The notes under the pieces were generated by a model. It was not told the origin of the DNA, ran no database searches, and saw only the letters and a list, made by a program, of their open reading frames with translations. Of a stretch of 64,000 nucleotides of DNA, positions 35,325 to 43,498 are shown piece by piece (the first letter of the stretch is position 1; every line of letters begins with the position of its first letter). The stretch is from Luteimonas deserti (lineage in GTDB: Bacteria > Pseudomonadota > Gammaproteobacteria > Xanthomonadales > Xanthomonadaceae). A program made the translations under genes and the position numbers. The stretch is from NCBI RefSeq assembly GCF_013425765.1, contig NZ_JACCJZ010000014.1, forward strand, positions 36,130 to 100,129. The letters are read 5' to 3'.

Positions 35325-37028
35325 ATGCTCCGACTCACCGACCTCAAACTGCCCCTCGACCACGACGATTCCGCACTGCCTGCGTCGATCGTCGCGCGCC
35401 TGGGCATCCATGCCGACGAGCTCACCGGCTTCACCGTCGCCAAGCGCAGCTACGACGCGCGCCGGCGCGGGGCAATCGTGCTGATCTATTCGGTCGACGT
35501 GGAGACCCCGCGCGAGGCGGACATCCTGCAGCGGCTGGACCTCGACCCCGAAGCCGCGTCCGCGGGCGAACAGGGCGACGGCGCCGTGGCCGGTGGCAGC
35601 GGCAAGGTCGGCCCGTCGCCGGACACCGCGTACCGCTTCGTCGCGCGCGCGCGCGACGCCCTGCCCCTTCGCCCACTGGTGATCGGCACCGGGCCCTGCG
35701 GCCTGTTCGCGGCGCTCGTGCTGGCCCAGATGGGCTTCCGCCCGATCGTGCTCGAACGCGGCAAGGCCGTGCGCGAGCGCACCGTGGACACCTTCGGGCT
35801 GTGGCGGAAGAAGGTGCTCAACCCCGAGTCGAATGTGCAGTTCGGCGAAGGCGGCGCCGGCACGTTCTCCGACGGCAAGCTCTACAGCCAGATCTCCGAC
35901 AAGCGTCATCACGGCCGCAAGGTGCTGACCGAGTTCGTCGCTGCAGGCGCACCCGACGAAATCCTTTATGTCAGCAAGCCGCACATCGGGACGTTCCGGC
36001 TGGTGTCGATGGTCGAGCACATGCGCGCGACGATCGAGTCGCTGGGCGGCGAGATCCGCTTCTCCAGCCGCGTCGAAGACCTGCAGGTGGAGACCGATGC
36101 CGACGGCGTGCGCCATGTCCGCGGCGTGACCCTCGCGAACGGGGAGGAGATCCGCAGCGACCATGTGGTGATGGCGCTCGGCCACAGCGCGCGCGACACC
36201 TTCGCGATGCTGCACACGCGCGGCGTGTTCCTCGAAGCAAAGCCCTTTTCGATCGGCTTCCGCATCGAGCATCCGCAATCGCTGGTCGATGCCGCGCGCT
36301 TCGGCCCGCAGGCCGGCCATCCGCTGCTCGGCGCCGCCGACTACAAGCTGGTCCACCACGCGCGCAACGGCCGCTCGGTCTACAGCTTCTGCATGTGCCC
36401 GGGCGGCACCGTGGTGGCCGCCGCCAGCGAGCCGGGGCGCGTCGTGACCAACGGCATGAGCCAGTACTCGCGCAACGAGCGCAACGCGAACGCGGCGATC
36501 GTCGTCGGCATCACGCCCGAAGACTTCCTGCCCTACGCACCCGAAGGCGGGCCGCTGGCCGGTATCGCGCTGCAGCGGCACTGGGAGTCGAACGCTTTCG
36601 TCCTCGGCGGCGGTGGATACGAGGCGCCGGGGCAACTGGTGGGCGACCTGCTGGCAGGACGGGCATCGGGCGCCTTCGGCAGCGTGGTGCCCTCGTATAC
36701 GCCGGGCGTGCGCCTGGGCGATCTGTCCAATGCATTGCCGGAGTACGCGATCGCCGCGATCCGCGAAGCCCTGCCGGCGTTCGACCGCAAACTGCGTGGT
36801 TTCGCGATGCACGATGCGCTGCTGACCGGCGTCGAAACCCGCACATCCTCGCCACTGCGCATCACCCGCCACGACGACGGCCAGAGCTTGAACACACGCG
36901 GGCTCTTCCCCGCCGGTGAGGGCGCGGGGTATGCCGGCGGCATCCTGTCGGCCGGCGTGGACGGCATCAAGGCCGCCGAATCGGTGGCGATGGCGCTCAT
37001 CGCGGCCGGTCACGCGCGCGCGGCCTGA
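35325..37028 (+). CDS. FAD-dependent dehydrogenase (COG2509-like)
   Basis: A 567-residue flavoprotein. An N-terminal domain of about 110 residues (MLRLTDLKLPLDHDDSA to FTVAKRSYDARRRGAIVLI) precedes the Rossmann-type FAD motif GTGPCGLFAALVLAQMG near residue 121. The family segments NVQFGEGGAGTFSDGKLYS and FCMCPGGTVVAAASE follow, then LFPAGEGAGYAGGILSAGVDG, which closes the FAD site. These are hallmarks of the large uncharacterised NAD(FAD)-dependent dehydrogenases; no reaction is known. A glycine-rich insert (GEQGDGAVAGGSGK) lies just before the FAD motif. The ATG at 35325 fits the family start. Confidence 0.88.
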   Translation: MLRLTDLKLPLDHDDSALPASIVARLGIHADELTGFTVAKRSYDARRRGAIVLIYSVDVETPREADILQRLDLDPEAASAGEQGDGAVAGGSGKVGPSPDTAYRFVARARDALPLRPLVIGTGPCGLFAALVLAQMGFRPIVLERGKAVRERTVDTFGLWRKKVLNPESNVQFGEGGAGTFSDGKLYSQISDKRHHGRKVLTEFVAAGAPDEILYVSKPHIGTFRLVSMVEHMRATIESLGGEIRFSSRVEDLQVETDADGVRHVRGVTLANGEEIRSDHVVMALGHSARDTFAMLHTRGVFLEAKPFSIGFRIEHPQSLVDAARFGPQAGHPLLGAADYKLVHHARNGRSVYSFCMCPGGTVVAAASEPGRVVTNGMSQYSRNERNANAAIVVGITPEDFLPYAPEGGPLAGIALQRHWESNAFVLGGGGYEAPGQLVGDLLAGRASGAFGSVVPSYTPGVRLGDLSNALPEYAIAAIREALPAFDRKLRGFAMHDALLTGVETRTSSPLRITRHDDGQSLNTRGLFPAGEGAGYAGGILSAGVDGIKAAESVAMALIAAGHARAA

Positions 37029-37151
37029 GGGCCGCGCCGCGCGGACGGATCCGCCGCGGGGCGCCTCGCGCCCCGGACAGATGGCAACCGGCAACGCATC
37101 ACACCGTTTTCCAGCGCGCCCTCGGTATGCTGTGCGACGCAAGGGGGACGC

Positions 37152-39215
37152 ATGCCGCACACACCAACCGGGCCTGATTCAACGGTCTTTCCGGAGATCG
37201 CCGGTTACCGTCTGACGCGCATTGTCGGCCACGGCGGCATGGCCACGGTCTATCTCGGCACGCAGCTGTCGCTGGGGCGCGACGTGGCGATCAAGGTCAT
37301 GCTGCCCGAGGCACTGGCCGACGAGGTGAGCCGCCGTCGTTTCGAGAACGAAGCGCGTACGATCGCCCGGCTCGAGCATCCCAACATCGTCGGCATCCAC
37401 GAGGTCGGCCGCACCGACGCGGGTTTGCCCTGGTATGCGATGCCCTATCTGCCGCATGGCCATCTGGGCAAGCGCGACCTCACCGGGGATCACGCCCGCG
37501 TGCGCGAAGTGCTGCGCGCGCTGCTGTCGGCGCTGGCCTACGCGCACGCGCGCGGCGTGATCCACCGCGACGTCAAGGCCGAGAACGTGCTGTTCGACGA
37601 GGCCGACCGACCGCTGCTGGCGGATTTCGGCATCGCGCTGCGCCGCGGCTACGGCACGCGGGTGACGATGGTCGGCCTCGCCGTGGGCAGCACCGCCTAC
37701 ATGGCGCCGGAACAGGCGCGCGGCCAGCAGGTGGATTTCCGCGCCGACCTCTACAGCGTCGGCGTGCTGGCCTGGGAGATGCTCACCGGCGAGCTGCCGT
37801 ACAAGGGCGAGGACGCGCTGTCGATGGCGTTGGCCCATACCCAGAACCCGATCCCGCGCTTGCCCCCTGCACTGCGGCACTGGCAGCGGTTCATCGATCG
37901 GGCCCTGGCCAAGTCGATGACCCGCCGTTTCAGCGATGCCGGCGAAATGCTGCAGGCGCTCGAACAGGTGCCGTTGCGCGACGGCCGGCGCGCGCCGGTG
38001 ATCACCCAGACGATCCAGCGCATCGGCCACGGCACGCGGCGCCTGCCGCCCTTGGTGTGGGTGCCCCTGATCCTGGTGCTCGCCGCCGGGGTCGGAGTGG
38101 CGATGAACCTCTCGGGCGGCGATGCCGCCGCGCCGTCTGCCGCGCAGGACGCGGTGCCCGCTGTCGACGGGCCCGCGCGGACGTCCGCGCCTGCGGCCGG
38201 GGTGGGTCAGCCGGCTGCCGGATCGGACGCGGATCCTCTGGATGGAATCGGCGGGCCACAGGCGGCACCGGTGTCGGCCGCGGACCGGCATCTGGCCGAC
38301 GCCGAGCGCCTGCTGCGCGCCGGCCGGCTGGCAGCGCCTCCGGGCGACAACGCGCTCGAAGCGCTGGGCGAGGCCTGGCGCGCCGATCCGGAACATCTGC
38401 GCCTGCCGGCATTGCTGGACCGCGCGATCGACGCGGTGGCGACCGGTGCATCTCCCGCCGTGGTCCGGGGCGACGACCGCACCGCGCTGGCCCAGTTGCA
38501 GGCCGTGTCCCGGCTGGCTGCGGACACCGGACGAGCCGACGGCGACGCGATGCGCCGTCTGCGCACGCGCCTTGCCGAAGCGGTGGAAACCCGGATCACC
38601 GACGCGGCCGGCAAGGTCGATCGGAAGGACGCGCTGGCGGCATTGACAGCCGTCGACGCGGCAGGCCTCGATGCCCCCACCGCGGCGCGCCTGCGCCGGC
38701 AGGCCCAGGCGATTCCCGATCTCGCCGCGCTGGCAGCGCGCATCCCCGGTGGCGCGCGCGTGGTCCGCGAGGGCGGCACCGTCTTCGCCGTCGCCAATGC
38801 CCCGGTGAGCCGCGCGCAGTACGCGGAATTCGTCGCGGCCACCGGCCACAAGTCCGCATCGTGCCGCGCGCGGGGCTCGATGCTGCGTGCGGTGGCGCCG
38901 CGCGACTGGGACAGCCCGGGGTTCGACCAGGCACCCGGCGATCCGGTGGTGTGTGTGTCCTGGCACGATGCGGTGGACTACGCGCGCTGGCGCAGCGAAC
39001 GCGAGGGCCGCAGCATCGTGATGGCCTCGACCGCACAGGGCGCGGCTGCCCCGGTGCGCAGCGAGGGACCTGCCGAATGGCGCAGCGACTGCGCCGCCGC
39101 GTGCAAGGAACGCGTCGCCGCAGGCCGCAGCCGGCGCGACGCGCTCGACAGCCGGGCCCTGGACCCGGCGCGCGGTTACGACGATGTCGGCTTCCGGGTG
39201 GTGCATCTGCCCTGA
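37152..39215 (+). CDS. Membrane Ser/Thr protein kinase with shortened FGE-sulfatase-like C-terminus
   Basis: A 687-residue Hanks-type kinase. The glycine loop GHGGMATVYLG, catalytic Lys48 (DVAIKVM), HRDVKAEN (Asp140) and DFG (Asp158) are all intact, with APE in STAYMAPEQARG, so it should be active. One membrane helix (about 298-318, VWVPLILVLAAGVGVAM) leads to an Ala/Pro-rich linker and helical repeats. The end (from about 529) resembles the formylglycine-generating/SUMF1 fold: GGTVFAVANAPVSRAQYAEF, CVSWHDAVDYARW and the final YDDVGFRVVHLP. The middle of that fold is greatly shortened. The start has a GGGGGAC ribosome-binding site. Its targets are unknown. Confidence 0.92.
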   Translation: MPHTPTGPDSTVFPEIAGYRLTRIVGHGGMATVYLGTQLSLGRDVAIKVMLPEALADEVSRRRFENEARTIARLEHPNIVGIHEVGRTDAGLPWYAMPYLPHGHLGKRDLTGDHARVREVLRALLSALAYAHARGVIHRDVKAENVLFDEADRPLLADFGIALRRGYGTRVTMVGLAVGSTAYMAPEQARGQQVDFRADLYSVGVLAWEMLTGELPYKGEDALSMALAHTQNPIPRLPPALRHWQRFIDRALAKSMTRRFSDAGEMLQALEQVPLRDGRRAPVITQTIQRIGHGTRRLPPLVWVPLILVLAAGVGVAMNLSGGDAAAPSAAQDAVPAVDGPARTSAPAAGVGQPAAGSDADPLDGIGGPQAAPVSAADRHLADAERLLRAGRLAAPPGDNALEALGEAWRADPEHLRLPALLDRAIDAVATGASPAVVRGDDRTALAQLQAVSRLAADTGRADGDAMRRLRTRLAEAVETRITDAAGKVDRKDALAALTAVDAAGLDAPTAARLRRQAQAIPDLAALAARIPGGARVVREGGTVFAVANAPVSRAQYAEFVAATGHKSASCRARGSMLRAVAPRDWDSPGFDQAPGDPVVCVSWHDAVDYARWRSEREGRSIVMASTAQGAAAPVRSEGPAEWRSDCAAACKERVAAGRSRRDALDSRALDPARGYDDVGFRVVHLP

Positions 39216-39287
39216 CCGCCGCGCCGCGCTTCTACGCCGCGCGCTGCGGGCGCAGAATGGACGGTCCCCCGCGCAACCCGGATCGCA

Positions 39288-39974
39288 ATGAGTACCCCTT
39301 CGCTGGGCGGGCGCCTGCAGCGCCTGTTCCTCACCGGCCTGCTGACCCTGCTGCCGATCTGGCTGACCTGGATCGTGGTCAAGTTCGTCTTCGTTCTGCT
39401 GTCGGAGATCAGCACGCCGTGGGTGGCGCCGCTGTCGCAGCAGATCGCGGCGTGGTTTCCCAATTCGCTGGGCTGGATCAACGCGGTGTCGGTGCAGGCC
39501 ACCATCGCCCTCGGAGCCACCGTGGCACTGATCCTCGGCGTCGGCTGGCTCGCGCGGCGCGTGGTGGGCCAGCGCATCCTCGGCTGGCTGGACGCCCTCG
39601 TCCGGCGCATTCCGCTGGCGAACGTCATCTATTCCAGCGCGCGCAAGCTGCTCGACATCCTGCAGACCAAGCCGGACGGCACCCAGCGCGTGGTGCTGAT
39701 CGAGTTCCCGCACCGCGGGATGAAGTCGGTCGGTTTCGTCACGCGTGTGATCCGCGAGCAGGGCACCGGTCGCGAGCTGGCCGCGGTCTATGTGCCGACC
39801 ACGCCGAATCCGACGTCGGGCTATCTCGAGATCGTGCCCCTGGAAGCGGTGACGCCGACGGACTGGACGGTCGACCAGGCGATGAGCTTCATCATCTCCG
39901 GTGGCGCGGTCGCGCCCGACTTCATTCCCTTCGATCGGCCGGGCCGTCCGGCGGGTGCCGACCCGGCAGGGTGA
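39288..39974 (+). CDS. DUF502 family membrane protein
   Basis: A 228-residue inner-membrane protein with two helices (LFLTGLLTLLPIWLTWIVVK and ATIALGATVALILGVGWLA) and a soluble C-terminal domain. Family signatures are LTGLLTLLPIWLT, RRIPLANVIYSSARKLLD, VVLIEFPHRGMKSVGFVT and VYVPTTPNPTSGYLEIVP. DUF502 proteins have no confirmed function in bacteria. CAGAAT lies 29 bases before the start and could be a -10. Confidence 0.9.
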   Translation: MSTPSLGGRLQRLFLTGLLTLLPIWLTWIVVKFVFVLLSEISTPWVAPLSQQIAAWFPNSLGWINAVSVQATIALGATVALILGVGWLARRVVGQRILGWLDALVRRIPLANVIYSSARKLLDILQTKPDGTQRVVLIEFPHRGMKSVGFVTRVIREQGTGRELAAVYVPTTPNPTSGYLEIVPLEAVTPTDWTVDQAMSFIISGGAVAPDFIPFDRPGRPAGADPAG

Positions 39975-40293
39975 CCGGTCGACGCCGCGTCCGCCGTGGA
40001 CCCGGATTCCAGCGAATGCGGACGACAGTCCGCAGCCGGCGCCCGCCCGGAGCCGGTCACGTCCACGTCGTCGACCCATCCCAGCCCGGCGGTAAGCGCA
40101 GGGCCCATTCCACACGCGTCACCCGGATGCCCGAGCAGCGCAGTGCGCGACGCATCCGGCTGCAGCGGCCTTTAGTCGCGCGGCGAGCAGGCCTCGTCGC
40201 AGATCGCCGCCCCGGTGTTCCGCACATCTGCGGCTTGCGGCCATGTCGGGCGCGGGCGATGCTGCGGGCGGACAAGCAGGGGGGGGAGACACC
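39975..40293 (+). other. Spacer after the DUF502 gene, no gene seen
   Basis: About 319 bases with no convincing protein reading on either strand, no strong terminator hairpin and no RNA gene that I can recognise. It presumably holds the promoter of the membrane gene starting at 40294. Confidence 0.45.
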
Positions 40294-40689
40294 ATGGTCC
40301 GGTCCATCTTCGCGGTGGTGGTCGGCATGCTGGTCGCGACGACGGTCATGCTGGGGCTCGAATTCGTCGCGGCCTGGCTGGTGCCGCTGCCCGCGGGTGA
40401 GCTCGGCGACGAAGCCGACCTGGCCGCCCGGGTCGCGGCCGCCCCGCTGGGCAAGCTGGCCTGGGTGCTGGCGGGCTGGCTGGTCGCGGCGTTCGCGGGG
40501 GGCTGGGTCGCGGCGCGGCTGTCGCGCGTGCACCGCCGGCCGGCGGCCCTCGCGGTCGGCGCATTGATCGTATTGGGCGTCGCGATCAACGTCTGGCTGC
40601 TGCCGCATCCGTTGTGGATGATCCTGGCCGGCCTCGCCGCCCCCCTGCCCCTGGCCTGGCTGGGCGGCAGGCTCGCGACCCGCCCCTGA
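40294..40689 (+). CDS. Small hypothetical membrane protein
   Basis: A 131-residue protein with four hydrophobic helices (IFAVVVGMLVATTVMLGLEFV, WVLAGWLVAAFAGGWVAARL, ALAVGALIVLGVAINVWLL, WMILAGLAAPLPLAWLGG) and no catalytic motif. The ATG at 40294 was chosen because a GGGGGGGAGA ribosome-binding site lies just before it and hydrophobicity begins there; an upstream ATG at 40243 would add a glycine-rich stretch. It is followed 21 bases later by the BASS transporter, perhaps in one transcript. Family not recognised. Confidence 0.75.
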   Translation: MVRSIFAVVVGMLVATTVMLGLEFVAAWLVPLPAGELGDEADLAARVAAAPLGKLAWVLAGWLVAAFAGGWVAARLSRVHRRPAALAVGALIVLGVAINVWLLPHPLWMILAGLAAPLPLAWLGGRLATRP

Positions 40690-40710
40690 CCCCGCCCGAC
40701 AGGACCGATC

Positions 40711-41586
40711 ATGCAGGCGTCCCTGCTCACCACACTGCTGCTGCCGCTCGCGCTCGGCGTGATCATGTTCGGTCTCGGCCTCGGCCTCGGGATCGCCGAC
40801 TTCCGCCGGATCGCGCGCTACCCGCGCGCCGTGGTCACCGGCCTGGTGCTGCAGATCGGGGTGCTGCCGTGGGCTGCGCTCGGACTCGCGCTGCTGTTCC
40901 GCCTTCCGCCGGAACTCGCGGTCGGCCTGATGCTGCTCGCCGCCTCGCCCGGCGGCGCGACCGCCAACATCTACAGCCATCTCGCCCGCGGCGATGTGGC
41001 GCTCAACATCACGCTGACCGCGGTCAACAGCCTGCTCTGCCTGGTGACCCTGCCGCTGATCCTCAATCTGGCGCTCGAATTCTTCCTCGGCGCCGGCCAG
41101 TACGTGCCGCCGCCGGTGCGCAAGATCGTCGAGGTCGCGGTGATCATCGTGCTGCCGGTGAGCCTCGGCATGGCGACGCGGGCATGGGCCCCGGCCTTCG
41201 CTGCGCGCATGGAAAAGCCGATCCGGCTGCTGTCGGTCGCCGTGCTGGTGCTGCTGATCGTGGCCGCGGTGGCGCAGGCCTGGAGCACCCTGCTCGGCTT
41301 CCTCGCTGCGGTGGGCCTGGCCTGCCTGCTGTTCAACCTGCTGAGCATGGGCGTCGGTTACACGGCCCCGCGCGCCTTGCGTCTGCCACGCCGCCAGGCC
41401 ATCGCGATCGCGATGGAGATCGGGATCCACAACGGCACGCTGGCGATCTACATCGCGCTGAACGTCCTGCAGAACCCGTTGATGTCGGTCCCGGCTGCGG
41501 TGTACAGCCTGCTGATGTTCTTCACCGCGGCGCTGTTCGCCCTGTGGCTCAACCGGCGGGGCGCGGACGCGGTGGCGCAGGACTGA
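40711..41586 (+). CDS. Bile acid:sodium symporter (BASS) family transporter
   Basis: A 291-residue integral membrane protein with about nine helices. Family signatures are MFGLGLGLGIADFRRIAR, the crossover motif AASPGGATANIYSHLARGD, and IAMEIGIHNGTLAIYIAL in the second crossover region. BASS proteins use sodium to import bile acids, pantoate, pyruvate or other organic anions; the substrate cannot be inferred here. It lies downstream of a small membrane-protein gene. Confidence 0.9.
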   Translation: MQASLLTTLLLPLALGVIMFGLGLGLGIADFRRIARYPRAVVTGLVLQIGVLPWAALGLALLFRLPPELAVGLMLLAASPGGATANIYSHLARGDVALNITLTAVNSLLCLVTLPLILNLALEFFLGAGQYVPPPVRKIVEVAVIIVLPVSLGMATRAWAPAFAARMEKPIRLLSVAVLVLLIVAAVAQAWSTLLGFLAAVGLACLLFNLLSMGVGYTAPRALRLPRRQAIAIAMEIGIHNGTLAIYIALNVLQNPLMSVPAAVYSLLMFFTAALFALWLNRRGADAVAQD

Positions 41587-42018
41587 GGCCACCGGCCTCC
41601 ACCGCACACGGACGACCGGCGGCCGCTGCACCCCGCAACCTCCATGCGCGTCCGGCTGGTCACTGTCCGTCGGCGCGACAGCTGCGGCCTGCAGGTCATG
41701 CGCGCCGCCCTGCGATCGGCTGCTTGGCCGCTGCATCCCGGCGCAGGCGGCTGGGATCCGCGCCGCGGGCGATGCCCGAGGGCGGCCTTGCGGCGCCGCG
41801 CGGCGTCGAGGGCTCGTTCGCTCCGCCGCGCGGCGTCGGTGGAACGCGCATGGGGTACGAAGCATCGCGCGCGGTCGAGTGCGCATCCGGGCGCCGTGCG
41901 GCGTGTCGACAGTCCAGGGCGCGTGCCGCAACGGCTCTGCCCGACCCGCCCGTCCGACCCATGCAGTCATCAAAAAAAGGCCCCGCGATGCGGGGCCTTT
42001 TCCGTCTCCCGGACAGGC
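41587..42018 (+). other. Spacer between BASS gene and M16 genes
   Basis: About 430 bases without a credible gene. It begins with a small palindrome (GAGGCC ACC GGCCTC) at the BASS stop codon, contains a 15-base direct repeat CGCCGCGCGGCGTCG at 41794 and 41824, and ends with the strong terminator that serves the M16 genes. Confidence 0.5.
41972..42001 (-). terminator. Rho-independent terminator of the M16 peptidase genes
   Basis: An 8-base GC stem (GGCCCCGC/GCGGGGCC) with a three-base loop, flanked by an A-run on one side and a T-run on the other. On the minus strand it ends in about seven T residues, 17 bases past the stop at 42019. The flanking A/T runs make it potentially bidirectional. 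Confidence 0.85.
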
Positions 42019-43488
42019 TCAGTCGCTGGTGGAGAACGTCCCGTAGGGCGCGAGCTGGTCGACGACCGCTGCATCGCCCACCACGACGATGCTCTGCCGC
42101 TTCGGATCCAGGAACTCCCGCGCGACCGCCTGCACTTCGGCGGCAGTCACGCGGTTGGTCTTCTCGACATAGCGGCTGAGGTAGTCCGCAGGGCGCCCCA
42201 GCACCCAGTTGGAGGCCAGGGCGGACGCCACCGCGCCCTGGAGCTGGTTCTGGAAGAGGTACGTACCGGCGGTATAGCGCTTGGCGCGTTGCAGCTCATC
42301 GGCGTCCACGGTGACCCGGCGCATCTGTTCGAACTCCTTGAGGAACTCGCCGATCGCCGCACCGGTGACCTCGTTGCGGACATCGGCCTGGGCCTGGAAG
42401 GCCCCGCCCCTGGCGCGCAGGCCGAAGCTGCTCCCGGCGCCGTAGGTGTAGCCCTTCTCCTCGCGCAGATTGCGCATCAGCCGGCTGTCGAACCCGCCGC
42501 CGAGGATCGTGTTGGCCAGCGCTGCCGGAATCGCACGCGCGTCACCGGCGTCGAATGCTGGCCGGCCGATGCGCACCGCCGACTGCACGCTGCCGGCCCG
42601 GGGCACGAGCACGAAGCTCGGCCGGGGCGGGTACTGCGGCGGGGGGACGGCGGCCACCGGTGTCCCCGTGCCTCGCCAGTCGCCGAAGGCGGTCCGCGCC
42701 AGGGCCAGCGCCTGCGCGCCGTCCAGAGGGCCGGCGATGACCAGCAGGGCCTGGTCGGGCCGGAACCGCGCGGCGTGGGCGGTGCGCAGACCCTCGGCGG
42801 CCGTGGCTTCGATCGCGGCCTCGGTGGGCAGCGTGTTGCCGTAGGGATGGGCGCCGAACAGCACCCGGCCCATGGCCCGGTTGGCCTGGTAGCCCGGCTG
42901 CGCCTGCATCGCCTTCAGACTCTGCAGGGCGTTGGTCCGGGCCAGCTGGACTTCGTTCTCGGGAAAGGCCGGGTTCCGTACGACGTCGGCGAACAGGGCC
43001 GCCAGCGGCTCGGCCGAAGACGCCAGACCGGACGCCGTGACGAACAGGCCGTCACTGCTGGCGCTGGCGCCCATCGAGGCGCCGAGGCGCTGCAGCTCCT
43101 CGGCGATCTGCACCGAGCTGCGCCCTGCGGTGCCCTCCTGCATCAGGGTGGCCAGCAGGTTGGACATGCCCGGCATGCCCTCCGGATCGCTGGCCAGGCC
43201 ACCGCGCACGGCGAGCACGTAGTTCACCTTGGGCAGGCCGCCCTGGCGTGGCAGCACCCAGACGGTCAGGCCGTTGTCGAGCCGGTGCTCGACCAGGCCC
43301 AGCTCGGGCAGCGGCCGGTCGGCGTCGTAGTCCGGCAGGCCGGCGGGCAGTTCGACCGGCGGCGCGGTCGCGGGAGCGCCCGCAGGCGCCTGGGCGTGTG
43401 CGGCGGCGGCGACCAGGCATGCACCGAGGGCAAGGGCCAGCGGACGCAGCGCGAAGCCGGCGCCGGCAAAGGGGGTTCGGATGGACAT
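42019..43488 (-). CDS. M16 family peptidase-like protein, non-catalytic subunit
   Basis: A 489-residue exported protein (signal peptide about 1-32, LALALGACLVAAAAHAQ) with the two-domain M16 fold. The position of the HxxEH zinc motif reads MPGMSNLLATLM, so the zinc site is missing. The second-domain segment LMRNLREEKGYTYGAGSSFG keeps the Arg/Tyr pair typical of the non-catalytic partner. It lies 10 bases after an M16 gene with an intact HLFEH; together they match the bacterial M16B heterodimers (as in mitochondrial processing peptidase). A terminator follows. Confidence 0.9.
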   Translation of the reverse strand: MSIRTPFAGAGFALRPLALALGACLVAAAAHAQAPAGAPATAPPVELPAGLPDYDADRPLPELGLVEHRLDNGLTVWVLPRQGGLPKVNYVLAVRGGLASDPEGMPGMSNLLATLMQEGTAGRSSVQIAEELQRLGASMGASASSDGLFVTASGLASSAEPLAALFADVVRNPAFPENEVQLARTNALQSLKAMQAQPGYQANRAMGRVLFGAHPYGNTLPTEAAIEATAAEGLRTAHAARFRPDQALLVIAGPLDGAQALALARTAFGDWRGTGTPVAAVPPPQYPPRPSFVLVPRAGSVQSAVRIGRPAFDAGDARAIPAALANTILGGGFDSRLMRNLREEKGYTYGAGSSFGLRARGGAFQAQADVRNEVTGAAIGEFLKEFEQMRRVTVDADELQRAKRYTAGTYLFQNQLQGAVASALASNWVLGRPADYLSRYVEKTNRVTAAEVQAVAREFLDPKRQSIVVVGDAAVVDQLAPYGTFSTSD

Positions 43489-43498
43489 GGCGATCTCC

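Noticed and set aside
41794..41838. Two copies of a 15-base CG-rich repeat as a possible repeat array
   Set aside because: Only two copies, built from CGCCGCGCGGCG, a word expected by chance in such GC-rich DNA.
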